From Setophaga petechia (Eukaryota > Chordata > Aves > Passeriformes > Parulidae): a stretch of DNA of 64,000 bases. The stretch spans positions 63,764,930 to 63,828,929 of the forward strand of contig JANCRA010000001.1 in NCBI GenBank assembly GCA_024362935.1, written 5' to 3'. The notes under the pieces were generated by a model. It worked only from the letters and a program-made list of their open reading frames with translations, did not search any database and was not told the origin of the DNA. The position numbers and the translations under genes are program-made. Positions within the stretch are counted from its first letter, which is position 1, and every line of letters starts with the position of its first letter. Positions 1 to 45,980 of this stretch are shown here, in pieces.

Positions 1-841
1 GAAGCCTTCTTTGGTGCCAGTTGTACCTCCACCATCAAGATCCTACTTTGGTCAGAGTTTGAGAGTGTGTATGAAGAGCCCTTGAGTCTCTCAGCTTTTT
101 AAACTTTGTAGAGCTGGACTTGCTGCAAAATTGGCGTGAGTAGAGCCACACTTAAAAATCTTCTTTGTTTTCCAACCCCTGACCCCCTTTTTTTTACCTG
201 CCAGTTCCAAGCATCTCTTTTGGCTTAATTTCTGACCTTTTCTTACCAGTTTTGTTATACTGGGCAATTGTTATTTCTTATTTACCAGTCAGCTGCCTCC
301 TGTTTTTCCAGCATTTAGTCCTAAATGCTCTCATGGTCTGTGATGTTGAGAATACTGCATTTGTAGTTTGAGACAATGGTGCCCCTCCACTGTCTGGCCT
401 CTAAAAGCTTTTAAGAGAAACAGTCCTACAAAAGTGTGATAGTACTTGTTTTTTAAAATTCTGACAGAAGCTGTGAAGTGGTTTCTGTGTTATTTTTACA
501 TGTATCTTGACTAGAAGAAAATGTCCTGACAAGTTAGTCTGCTTGGTTTTTTAATGCTTTCCTAATAAATTTTGAATGGATCTGGTAGATAGAAACACAG
601 GTTATACAAACTTGCAGTATAGTTGTAATGATGATTTTTTGTTGGCAGTTAGGAATTTTTACTTTTTGGGAGATTATGTTTTTCAGCAAGAGACAAACAA
701 GGGTGAAATCACAGAATATTCTGGAGTATTAGTATATCCACTGGCTAATAAGTATTCCCATTCTATTAGAGTATTTATATCTGTGTAAGAGGTATGGTCT
801 TGTTTTAGACACACATTTAATTATCATAAAACATTTTGCAG
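1..841 (+). other. PRDM5 intron (3' part only)
   Basis: This is the end of the intron before the first exon in the window. No finger-coding sequence or other exon is visible on either strand. The DNA is AT-rich with short T runs. Confidence 0.8.
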
Positions 842-35481
<34,640 letters not shown>

Positions 35482-35876
35482 ATACAGCCTCAGTGAGAAG
35501 GGGGGATCCAAAGTGGTGCATTTATACGTGCACAGATTTCAGACTTCCCACCTGGCCAGTAAGCACAGTCAGGAGAAACGACTGTATTGCATTCACATGT
35601 TATTTTTCCCAATTTTGTTGTAAATATGTTAGTAGGAAAAAAACCCTGAAAGACATTCTGATGTAAAACAGCTTGAAAATTAAAAAAATTTAAGATACAA
35701 GAACTTTTGAAAAAATTTATCCTCATTTAAACAAAGAAGCTTTAAACAAACTTTTCTTTGTTAATGACGTCTTTAGAAACTTAGATATTAGTGGCAGGGC
35801 CTGGAAATCCTGGACACTTGCAACTAAACTCTTGGCTGCCTGCAACTGTATTTCTGTATCTAACCTACAACACTCC

Positions 35877-35882
35877 ATTAAA
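35877..35882 (+). terminator. Candidate poly(A) signal ATTAAA
   Basis: ATTAAA lies 396 nt after the stop codon. It is followed 25-40 nt later by a U/GU-rich stretch (ttgttgttct), as expected of a cleavage site. It is the best-placed proximal candidate for the PRDM5 mRNA end. Confidence 0.4.
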
Positions 35883-36532
35883 ATTATTTAATTTGAAACC
35901 ACACAGAATTTGTTGTTCTAATTGACTGCTGATTGTATCCAGGCTTACTTTATTCATATCATAATTCTGCATTTTGTTGTAACACAATTTTGTCTCATTT
36001 TATTTGCAGCTTTCTCATTACTGTATGAAACTCATTAACTTGAATTGAATCTTGAGATGCCAAAATGTGTGGGTAGAGAACTGTGGAAATCTGTCAGCAT
36101 TCAGTATTCCTGCATGAGATTGAGGAGGATTTATTTCATCTGGTTACACGAAACAAGACTGAAGTGAAAATTTTGAGCAATTTAGTTTGAAGTGCTGTAT
36201 TCATACTTATCACTGTGGCTGGCAAGGCAAGTGGAAAGATGTCTGAGCAGGGTGGCTTGAGCAGCTAGAATTGTTGAGTTTACATATGTTTGATGTCCTG
36301 GTGAATAGCTGGTTCCCACAGTGTCTCTTCCTGCTGAATCAGATGCCCTGGATTTCTTCATATCACTTAAATACCTTTTTCTTTTTTTTCCTTAGTACTG
36401 TTCATGAGCACTGGGAAAATACTGCTTTAAAACCAAGTAACAAATTCTTCATGTTATCAGAGTGAGTTGTTTGCTGCAGAAGACTTTTCAAGGGAGTTCC
36501 CACAGACCCTCTTGTACAGGCAGATGATAACC

Positions 36533-36538
36533 AATAAA
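36533..36538 (+). terminator. Candidate poly(A) signal AATAAA
   Basis: Canonical AATAAA about 1.05 kb after the stop, with a GT-rich element (gtgggtg) about 40 nt downstream. It is a plausible distal PRDM5 poly(A) site. Confidence 0.35.
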
Positions 36539-36905
36539 TTCTTATCTACAAGGACAGTAAAACTGTAACTTCAGTGGGTGATTGCAGTGGAATTCCTGAG
36601 TTATCAGCAGTTAATATTCAGACTCTGGCATTAGCAAACTGTTCAGATTCATTTTGGACCTGTCAGTGTTTTGCAAAATGAACTGGGACATCTGTATAGA
36701 GTTCCTGCAGATTTTGGAGAAGTGTGATTATGAATAATTATCTCGTTTGTGGCAACTTCCTATGTGTAAAAGTATCCTAAGCCTTCATGCACTGTTTGCT
36801 TCCTGAGAGGTAAGAGAAACTTTGAGACTTTGCCAGTTCCATTCCACAAATCCTTAGTTCATATAAATTAAATATGTTCTAAGTTTCCAAGACAAATGTA
36901 GTTGA

Positions 36906-36911
36906 AATAAA
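36906..36911 (+). terminator. Candidate poly(A) signal AATAAA (more distal)
   Basis: Canonical hexamer about 1.4 kb after the stop, followed by a T-rich stretch. Such hexamers occur by chance every few hundred bases in AT-rich DNA, so this is weak. Confidence 0.2.
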
Positions 36912-37170
36912 CATTACAGAATTGAGTAAAGAATATTTCCTCATTTGTAGAGATTTTGTTACAATTTATCAAACCAGTTTATTTCTAGATCCAGAAAACT
37001 TTAATTTACTGGTAGCTGATATAAAAAAGAATATAATTTTAAGTGTTAGATAGCAAAAGCAACCAGTATCATATACTGAGTTGTGTGATAGGTTTTTAGC
37101 TGTATGTTCTTAAATGTCTCCAAGGAGAATTAGATTGGTCACTTTTTTGACATGTCTGGAGTGGGTTACG

Positions 37171-37185
37171 TTGTTGTTGTTGTTT
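37171..37185. repeat. Short (GTT)n microsatellite
   Basis: About five GTT units downstream of PRDM5. Confidence 0.6.
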
Positions 37186-37320
37186 GCCTTTTTGACATCA
37201 GTGAAAAGAATTGAGTCATAGGAAAACCAAGATTCCAATTGTTTGTTTTCCAGCATTTTATATTTTTCCTTCTATTTGGCCAGTACAAACTCAGGCAAAA
37301 AGAACAAAAGAAGGAAATTA

Positions 37321-37349
37321 AAACACAAAAAAAAAAAAAACCAAAAAAA
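37321..37349. repeat. A-rich tract
   Basis: A run of fourteen A, then a second run of seven, separated by CC. It could be a decayed retroposon tail, but no body is recognisable upstream. Confidence 0.6.
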
Positions 37350-38054
37350 CCCACAGAAGTGAAGGTTTTCTAAGGAATTCTTGAGGAACAAGTCTGTTAA
37401 AATACAAAGAAGAAAATTCTTTTGTGGAATAAAAGAGAATAATTTAACAGATTTACATGTTTTGCATAGGATTTTTGCCAGCAATCTGTACTGCAGAGTT
37501 GCTGTGTTTAGGTTTAACATCTGCTTTTGACAAGAATATCTAGTTGTGAAAGTCAATAAGTAGAGAGGAGAATATCCTGTTTTTTAAATTATTACTAGGT
37601 GAGCTACAATACATGAGGATTAATCTTGCTGTATGTAATCAGCAACAGCAGTTCAGCAGCTGAAGCTTTGATCTTGTTAATGGTGTCAACAGAACAAGGG
37701 ATTGACAGGATCCATGAGGGAATTCAGACCTTCCTGGCAAACACAAGAAGCAGGTGCAGGAGGTTGAGGCCCAGCTCCAGGTGAGCATCTTTTCTATCTT
37801 GTCCTGCAGGAACTTTCCCTTTGGGCTGAAGTGGCTGCAGACCTGAGCTGCTGCAGAGCCAGCACCTGGCTTGGCAGCTCCAGGTCTTGCCACAGCAAGA
37901 GCTGCTGCCCTCTTCTTTCCATGGGGGTCTGAATTTCTCCCAGTCAGAGGTAATATGTTTCCCATTACTGGATTCATGAACTGTGTAATTGATTTTATAT
38001 GCAAGGCAGACTTACCAGTATGCTACATATTTTTATTTGATCTGTAGCTTTCTT

Positions 38055-38108
38055 AAAGAAAAAAAAAAGGAGCAAATCAAAACAAAGAGAAAGGAAAAAA
38101 AAAAGCAA
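38055..38108. repeat. A/purine-rich low-complexity tract
   Basis: Two runs of about ten A with purine-rich sequence between them. No target-site duplication seen. Confidence 0.6.
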
Positions 38109-41100
38109 ACCAGCAAACCCTTCTTCTTTGAGTAAAAATTTCCATTGGTGGTGTCCCCCTTGGTATTACCTGGAAAAAATAAAGAATGTTTCCTTCACTT
38201 GATTTTGAGAAGTGATAAAGTGAAACCTGTTGCTCTAAAGGTAATTGTAAATTTTTAGTTTTGTGTTTGTATGTTTGTTCATTAATAATAATTTGTTAAA
38301 ATCCTGACTTTTCCTTTAGTGTGTGTAGTGCCTTGCAGAATAATATGAAAATCTAGAGATATTCCTGTAAGTGTGTAGTCACTGCAATTTTAGAAGGTTG
38401 TGACTTTTTTGCCCGTGTTCTGTAATTTTGTGCAGATACTGTTCCATTTGTTCTCCTAATTTTTCAATTCCCTTTGGCTCCTCTTGGAGAGAGCTGCATT
38501 TCTGATGTCAGGAACAGCAGCACTCTCACTAGTTCCTTTTGCTTTTTATTCTGATCAGCTGTGTGGCCTAAAGGTGATCTAAATCATTAAGATGATAAAT
38601 ATCTTTTCATTTTCTAATGTTAGATTTCTGGTCTGTCTGTATGACTCTGAAGGATTTCATGCATTCTTTAATTTCAACTATCAAGTCCTAAGTAGAAATC
38701 AGATAGAGGAGGGGATAGTGTGAGTTAACCTCTGCTGGGCATTTTGTGCTGCTTTAGGTTGCAGCCTTTAGTGCTCTGCATTTGTGTCAATAAGTACCAG
38801 TGCTTTTTTTCTTCCAAGACACCTGACTGTGTGTTTAGTTTAATTTTCAGTTTGAGAGGTAGCATAACAGTCCCTCTAAAGCACCACGTTGAGCAGAGGA
38901 GCTGCCACTATCAGGGTGTGGTCAGGGTTCAGTAAAATGTTTTCAGTTCAGTTACATACTGCACTGAAGTGTTGGGATTTTCTTCACAGTGAGATTTGAA
39001 ATCTGCTTAATTAGGTTTTTTAGACAAGTGTGAACTCAGAAGTTGTGTTCTTCATCATGAATTCTGGCAGCTGTATGTTCTGTGGTACATCAAGAAGATG
39101 GGAGAAATTCAAGTAATTTAAGTCACAGCTGAAGAGTTGTCACAAATAAAATTTTCTTGACCTGGAAAATTAATTGCACATTTCAACCTGGAATAATAGC
39201 CAGTCTTTTATTTAATAGTTACAGCCTATTTAGTCCCTTTTATTTCCTGTCCCCTTCTCTTTGTGAACTGCTCCTGACTGTGCAGTGCTGTGGGCAGGGG
39301 CAGAGCTCAGTGTTTGCAAAGTGTTTGCTGCTCACTTGACTTTCCCTGAGCCCTGTTTGTTATTCTCAAGTAGCAGCAGTGTCATGGAGTTTAACATCAG
39401 CTGCCTCTCACCTTACAGCAGCAGAGGGATCAGAGCTGGCCATGATATCCATCATCACCCTCCAGTGATGAGGGAAATGAGGGGGAAACACCTGCCTGTG
39501 TCACAAGTGCAGGAGAGACTTATTGCTCCATTTGTCTCCATGGACTCCAGCTGAGATAGGCAGAAAAATATTCCTGGATCTCCATCACTGCACTGTACCT
39601 GGGCCTGGTACATCAGAAAAATCTAGGTAGTGTAAAACCACGAGATCTTTCCAACAACTATCCTAAGGAAACTGGGATTTTAGAATTATTGTTCAATTTA
39701 AGAAAGAGAAAAATAGTAAGAGTTGCCACCTAGGTTTTTGAAATGGTGTGATCTCACATGGCTTTCACCAAAAGTGTTATATAGGTCAGCTATATAAAAG
39801 GCTAGAATGGGAAGGTGAGATCACAGCTTCATAGGGCTCTGGAGGTCTGACTCTGTGTGTGCTCCTGGAAATTAGTAGAGTCTAACTAAATTTTGGCATT
39901 TGATTCCATTGTCTAGGTTTTCCCTGGCAGGATGACCTGATAAGCAGAACTTTGTTCTGTAAATTTACAAGCAGGCAATATCCCGGTTAAAATTTGATAC
40001 TTTGTTCAAAAAAAAATTAGAGGAACAAAGAGGCAAAATTGCAACTTGATATTATTAAGTTTGTTGTATATAAATTTCCCATAAGGCATCTTGCATCACC
40101 AGCAGATATGATCAGCTGTACTTCAAATATTATTGGTCACGTGTTCAAAGCCTTTATCTTTCAAATCTCAGAAGCAACAGAAGTGTCTCAGCATGTTTGT
40201 ACAGCAGCAGCATCAGGTAGATGTAGCACACAGTGAACTGGGGATAACTGGTTGTCAATTTTCTAATTCCATTTGTTGCATGGTGAAGCTGCATGTTCTT
40301 GGCTGGACAATAAACAAAGAGAGGTTGTTTTCATTTCTGTTTTTCTCTGAGAAGGGCATTTAGCAAAAAGGAACCAATAATAAAAGTTGTTTGGGGTTTG
40401 TGGATTCAGGGAGTTTTTTGGTTATCCTTCTACAGGGAAAAGACTATAAGCCCTTAAATCCACAAGTTCATTTCCAGTCACCAGCTGTTCAAACAAAACT
40501 GGGAGGAATTGCTACAACAGGTAGGGTTGCTGCTGGAGGAGAAACCTCCACTGCAGTATTATCCAGGTTTGGTACTAATTGTTGTGATCATTTGCTACAA
40601 ATAATGTGCTCATTCTCTGTCTCATGCCTCAGAGAAATATTCTTTAACAAACTTGATCTGCCAAATACAAGGTCAATCATAAATCCACTTAGCAGGACAA
40701 GAAGCACCAAAGTAATTTCACAAAATGACATCTTGTTCTAAATGTTTAAAGCATTCAAGTCCTTTTGTCTGGCATGTTCTGACTTCTTAACATAGGTCAG
40801 TTATACTGTGATAAAACTTGGAGGATTGGTCACTACATTACCTTCTGCATCTGTGTGCAATTTGTTCAGTTTCATAGTAGGTAAAGGGAGGATTAGATCT
40901 GCTGAGATGAAATAATAAAAGCCCTCTTGGGCATGGAAGAAAAAAATTGTGATTACAGTTCTCACTTTTTCTTCCTTTATCTCTTAGAAAAAAATTATTA
41001 AAAACTTAGAATAATAAAACTGTGGATGAAAATAGCTATTTAATCAGATTGTGCCTAGAAAATGCAAGAGGAGAATGAATTATTAAATTTCGAGTACACT

Positions 41101-41875
41101 AATCTTTACAAGATGCACAGTTTTTTCTGTGTTTATGGGAATTTGCTGTTTCAACCAGGGCAGGTTGCTGCCTTCCCTTCTGGTACTGAGCTCAGAGTTT
41201 ACCTTGTAACTCAGTCTTGCCAGGTGACACTGACAGCTTATGCAGAGGATATTTTCTGCTGTTTGGCTCTTGCAGAGAAGAAGGTGGTTGTATTACTGGG
41301 CTATTCTGGGCAGAGGGTGCCAAGGCCTGAACTTTCCTATCCTTCCTTATGATTTCAACAGCCTTCAGCCATGTAAAGACACCTTCTTAAGATCTCATCA
41401 ATCTCTTGCTATATTTTTGTTTGCTAAACTCACTCTGTATGTCTGAGGGAAAATCCTGTAGTTCTGAGTAACCTGACCCAAATTTTTCCTCAAATGAGTG
41501 CAGTGGAAAGTTTTCTCTGCAGTAAGGGCAGTTGTTGATAAGCCAAGCAGTTGAGGTTATCCCTTTCTAAACCATTTCCTCAGCTATGTCCTAAATACTT
41601 GTGTGGGATGCCAGGGCTGGGGTTGGCTCTTCAGTATAGAAAAAGACTCAGAGATCAGTTCTGTTGGAGCTACAAATGAGGCCAGGTGTTCTAAACTGAA
41701 CCTTTTGTAAATTCTTCTGCCCACACCTTTACAGTGCAGCGAAGGAGGCTGGAAGCAGTGATTGTTCTCCTTGCTTTGGTACTTTACATTAGCCTGGCAA
41801 TTATAGGGTTGAATGTGACCATAGAATTCAGATGAGAATTGGAGAAGATAAAGCTGTGAAATCAATGATTTGAAC

Positions 41876-41899
41876 TTTGTTTGCTTGTTTGTTTGTTTT
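41876..41899. repeat. (TTTG)n imperfect microsatellite
   Basis: Five TTTG-like units with one C substitution. Confidence 0.6.
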
Positions 41900-43646
41900 C
41901 CTTGTTCTAAATATCAGTTTGTAGAAAGTCACCACAAAACTGGACATGACTCAGCCAATCACTGTAGGGATGGCTAAGGGATTAAAATTTAACTGTTCTC
42001 AGTCAGAGAGACAAATTGCTGATTGGTGTGCAAGTTTAATGATTTCTTTTTAAACTTAAACACTTAATAGCCTATTAAAAGTAAAAGAACAAAAAAGATG
42101 CTTTTCCCTGGTATGAATTGGTGCCTTTGCTCTGTACCAGAATGGTACCTTCCTGCTGTATATTTCAGTGGCACTGGGAATTATTTATCCCTTCAGCTGC
42201 AATTGCCTAATTCATCTTTTTTTGAATTGACAAGTCATACAAAGAATCAGCCTACTTAGGTTTCAGGCTAACAGCTATCAGCCATGTGATTGCTCAGTGT
42301 GGATGGTGGGCAGAGTTATATTTTCTGAGTTGTATTAGATGTTACCAGGCAAGATTTTTCCAGAAACAGAAAATTAGTAGGCAGTTTTGGAGCCCTTAGT
42401 TGTGATTGTAAATTGCTGCTCTTGAGCATGGTACTGATTAAGTGTCAAGTTTTTAGTTAGGTGAATAAATTTATTAAACCAAAGAAAACCCAACCACTTG
42501 TGTGTTCCCTAGCAGATTTATTTCATAATTGCTGGTAACTTCCCTTGTGAATATAAAAACCCAGTCAGTAGCTAATCCTGTAATTACAAATTTTCTATGA
42601 TTAGCTGTGCAGTTTCCTGAATTAGAGTCTGGCAAGGTCTGCTCAGGATATGGGCCACTGTCATGTTGTCCATGTTAGCCACAGTTCACCTCTCTCTCAG
42701 TAGAGGATAAACATGTAAATGCTTTGCTTCAAAAGGTATTTCCAGAAATATAAAAACAACTTCTGAATGTGCTTACTCTGAAAGAATCTGGAGCTGCATA
42801 TTTGCTATGCACTCAAAGTGGCTGTGGCATTTGCATTTGCTTTTTCTGAAAGCAGATTCTGGCTGGATGAACTGCTTTCACCATCTTTTTTTCTGCTTGG
42901 TGTTCCTCATGCCATGTTTTGAGAAGCCCCAGACATAAAGAACAATATTTTCTAGAAACCAAGCAAAATAGGTCACAGATGAATCCTTGGGTCTGTGTTT
43001 CATTTCAGGCTTACCTTAGGTGAATCCACAGCTGCTGTAGATTTTGGCAATACATCCTCTGAGAAAATGAAGAATGTTTTCTTGTTCTCGTCTTGTACTT
43101 GCTTAACTTTGCTTTGGACAGCTGATTTATGCTCATGTAGGAAGAAGAAATTATTACAGTAAATACATGTGCCAGAGTGTGGTTATGGAGTTCACTGTTT
43201 CCACTAGGCACAAGCAGTATATTAAACAATATATTTGTGTATTGTACATGTGTAGCATGTATGCACATACCCAGATCAAACCATGCACACTGAAGGGAAG
43301 AGTTGCTGTGAATGTGAATTAATTTTTAATAATGACTGAACAAGGCAAATTATGTGGTCATTATAATTATCTGTGGAGCCAAAGCTGGCTTCAGAACAAA
43401 TGAAGAATTGCCTGAACCTGGTTAATAGGATTCATATTTTCAGCATATGGCAAGGTTATGTTTCTGAGTAAAGGCAATCAGGAGTCTAAATGCATTATTA
43501 ATAAAATTGCCCCTATCATATGGTCAAATTCTTCTTAAAGTGCAGAACCAAGACGAACCCAACCACACATATTTCAGAACACTGGGCAGGGTTTTGAGGC
43601 TTCAGTTGATCTGCTGTCTTTGTGTGTCTTCAGTTTACCTCTGTGT

Positions 43647-43660
43647 CTGCCCTCTTGTGG
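43647..43660 (-). promoter_or_regulatory. CTCF-like motif (reverse orientation)
   Basis: On the minus strand this reads CCACAAGAGGGCAG, 13 of 14 to the CTCF core. It lies about 8 kb downstream of the PRDM5 stop codon and faces the forward motif at 28040. Confidence 0.45.
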
Positions 43661-45839
43661 ATTTTAAATGCATTAAAATACTGTAGATATGAAACACCCA
43701 GGGTTTAAGGCAACAGGTCTTTGTGATGATCTGGTGACTAATTTGCATTATCTAGAATAGAAAGGGATGTATGTGTCCTAGGATTCTTCTGCATTTCTTC
43801 TGAATGCATTATTTGACTGAAAGAATAATTCTGGCTACTCTGGTTTAGGAAGTTCTTTTGTTCTGTTTCTGAACCATATTTGTCACCCATTTGTTGTCAT
43901 TTCTTGCCCCATACTGTCACACAATTGCTCTTCAAATCTGTCTCAGGGAACTATGAATGGAAAGATAATGACAAGGCATATGAAATACCACTGATACTGT
44001 CACAGCTTTGGAAACTTCTTCTAATGTCAAAAGGCAGACAGGCAAGAGCCTTCTACAACGAAACACTTTTCCAATCCCACCTCTAATTTCTAAAATATTG
44101 CTGTGTTTGCAGTAGTAGTAAATTGCTTTAAAGTTAGAGGCCAAGGATCACGCCTGTTCTGAATGCATCCAAGAGGATTAGTGTAGGTGAGCCTGCAAGG
44201 TAGAATATAATAAATAATGTAAAAAGTTGTTAATGTTTTAAAGCCAATAGAGCTTTGAATTCTGCTACAGAAATAGAAGGAGGTGGTGTTTGATGTTCAT
44301 GGTGTGCAACAGAGAAACTCAGCTAATGTAAAATGATCATTGTGTCAACACAAAATATTTTAGAGAGCCTCTTTGATTATATCTTGTACAGGATAACAGC
44401 CAAAGGACAAGAAAGGAGAAATGTACACTATGGGGCCAAAGTCAGGAATTGAAAAATAAGTGTGAAAAGTGAGCTCTTGAGCAGAAATTGGAAATAGTTG
44501 CTGGTTTCTCACTGTCCAAGGTGCTGATGGCACCTAGAGACAGAGACAAGCTTTGCCCCACGAAGGTGGGGACCTGCCTGCTGGGACCAGTAAATCCCAG
44601 ATCAAGGGCAGATCTCACAGGCAGATTTTGTTCTATCCTGCACAATGCATGGGATAAGGGTCTGTCAGAGCCTGTCCTACTGATAGTGCTGATATTCTGA
44701 TAGGCACCATAGAGTCATGGTTAGAGCCATCACAGAAGCATGGCCAACTGTATTTTGGCATGAATGTTAACCTATATTAACATTATTCCTCTGTGCTTAT
44801 ATTGAATACTTTGTGTGTTGTTCCAGAATTTTTTTTTCCTTTTTATTTTGAGAAAGTAGTAAAAATATTCAAAGTGTGTGAAAATTCATTTCTGGATGAT
44901 TACTGAGCTTTAATGTGCCATATACTACCTCACGTAGACCTGGTTTGCAATCTCTTGATTTTGTTTCCTCTGTGTTTACTTTGGTGTTGCAGAATTGCAG
45001 TAGAGACTTTAGAGGTCACTTTGGTGAAGGTGGTGCTGTTACAAATGGTACAACTGATAGAAACTGAGAGAGATAAAGGCATTGAAGTAAATGTATGCAA
45101 TTTCTTTGGCAGAGATCACACAGACCACAGCTCCTGGACCCAGGAAGATGCTCTTGTCATGCTATGACACATATTGAAATAAAATCTCAAAGCGCATCAA
45201 TCTCTACACATGAAAATGCTCACATAAATGATAAATGGTATTTTTTAATTAATACATTGTTACAGTTACAACCATAAGTGTGTGTGTTACCCAACACTGT
45301 CCTGCTGTTCTGTGCTCTAGTATGTGTGTGGAATTATTTATTCCCTACCTAGCACATAAATGTGTGTATGTGTTTGCTAAGACTCCAAGGAAACATTTAA
45401 ATGCATGTTAGACTTCTGTGAAAGTCCACAGAATGCACATGATTTTTAGCAAATAAGGTGGAGGCATTCAAATGCCTTGATAAATAGCAAAGTAAGGATG
45501 TGAGAAGTTTAAGGCTGTTTTTGATGTCCTTGCTAAGTAACAACTTACTTTGTAAATATCTTGGGGGTTTTTGTAAAGCACTATTTATTCTGAATTAGTG
45601 ATAAAAACTTCTCCACATATTTTAATACTGACAACAAATTCCCTTCTTCTGCCAACATGACATTCTCATTTTGCTGAAGAAACGTAGCCTGTTGCTGTTT
45701 TTTGCATCCCAGCTTTCAGTTCTACTAAATCTTTCAGTCACTTCTCTTTACATCTCTGTTTTCAGCACATTTAGGTAATCTGTAGGGTTTTAAGTTGTTT
45801 TAGCTTGAGTCCATTGTGAGACATTAATACAGCCTTGAC

Positions 45840-45980
45840 AAGGTCCGTGGTGTGGAACGTTCTGGTCTCCAGCAGCAGCAAGAGCAGATGGGGGAGCAGA
45901 GCCGTGTCTGACGTAAGGCACGCAAAAATGTGCAGCTCGCCAATTAATCACTGCACTCTGCTGACAAATAAGTGACAGTA
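45840..45980. promoter_or_regulatory. Candidate conserved regulatory element (CpG-richer block with CRE-like and homeodomain-like sites)
   Basis: Six CpGs fall within about 95 bp, against a background where CpG is rare. The block contains TGACGTAA at 45909-45916 (CRE/ATF-like), caattaatca at 45941-45950 and taattgat at 45969-45976 region (homeodomain-like). There is no ORF of note. Retained CpG and clustered sites suggest constraint, but this is an inference without alignment. Confidence 0.3.

Larger units (their letters stand above)
35482..36930 (+). other. PRDM5: Probable PRDM5 3' UTR and immediate downstream sequence
   Basis: No donor-like break is evident after the stop codon, and this stretch carries no other gene. 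It contains three candidate poly(A) hexamers (35877, 36533 and 36906). Which one is used, and so where the transcript ends, cannot be settled from sequence alone. Confidence 0.55.
36931..45839. other. Intergenic sequence downstream of PRDM5, no gene seen
   Basis: I read both strands and found only short open frames without domains, A-rich tracts at 37321 and 38055, a GC-richer patch at about 37660-37950, a TTTG repeat and the reverse CTCF-like motif at 43647. In other vertebrates I recall a long gene-poor interval on this side of PRDM5, which would fit. Confidence 0.6.

Noticed and set aside
37639..38004. 121-codon minus-strand frame, Ala/Pro-rich centre
   Set aside because: The composition reflects a local GC-rich patch. 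No recognisable reverse transcriptase or other motif, so I do not call it a CR1 fragment.
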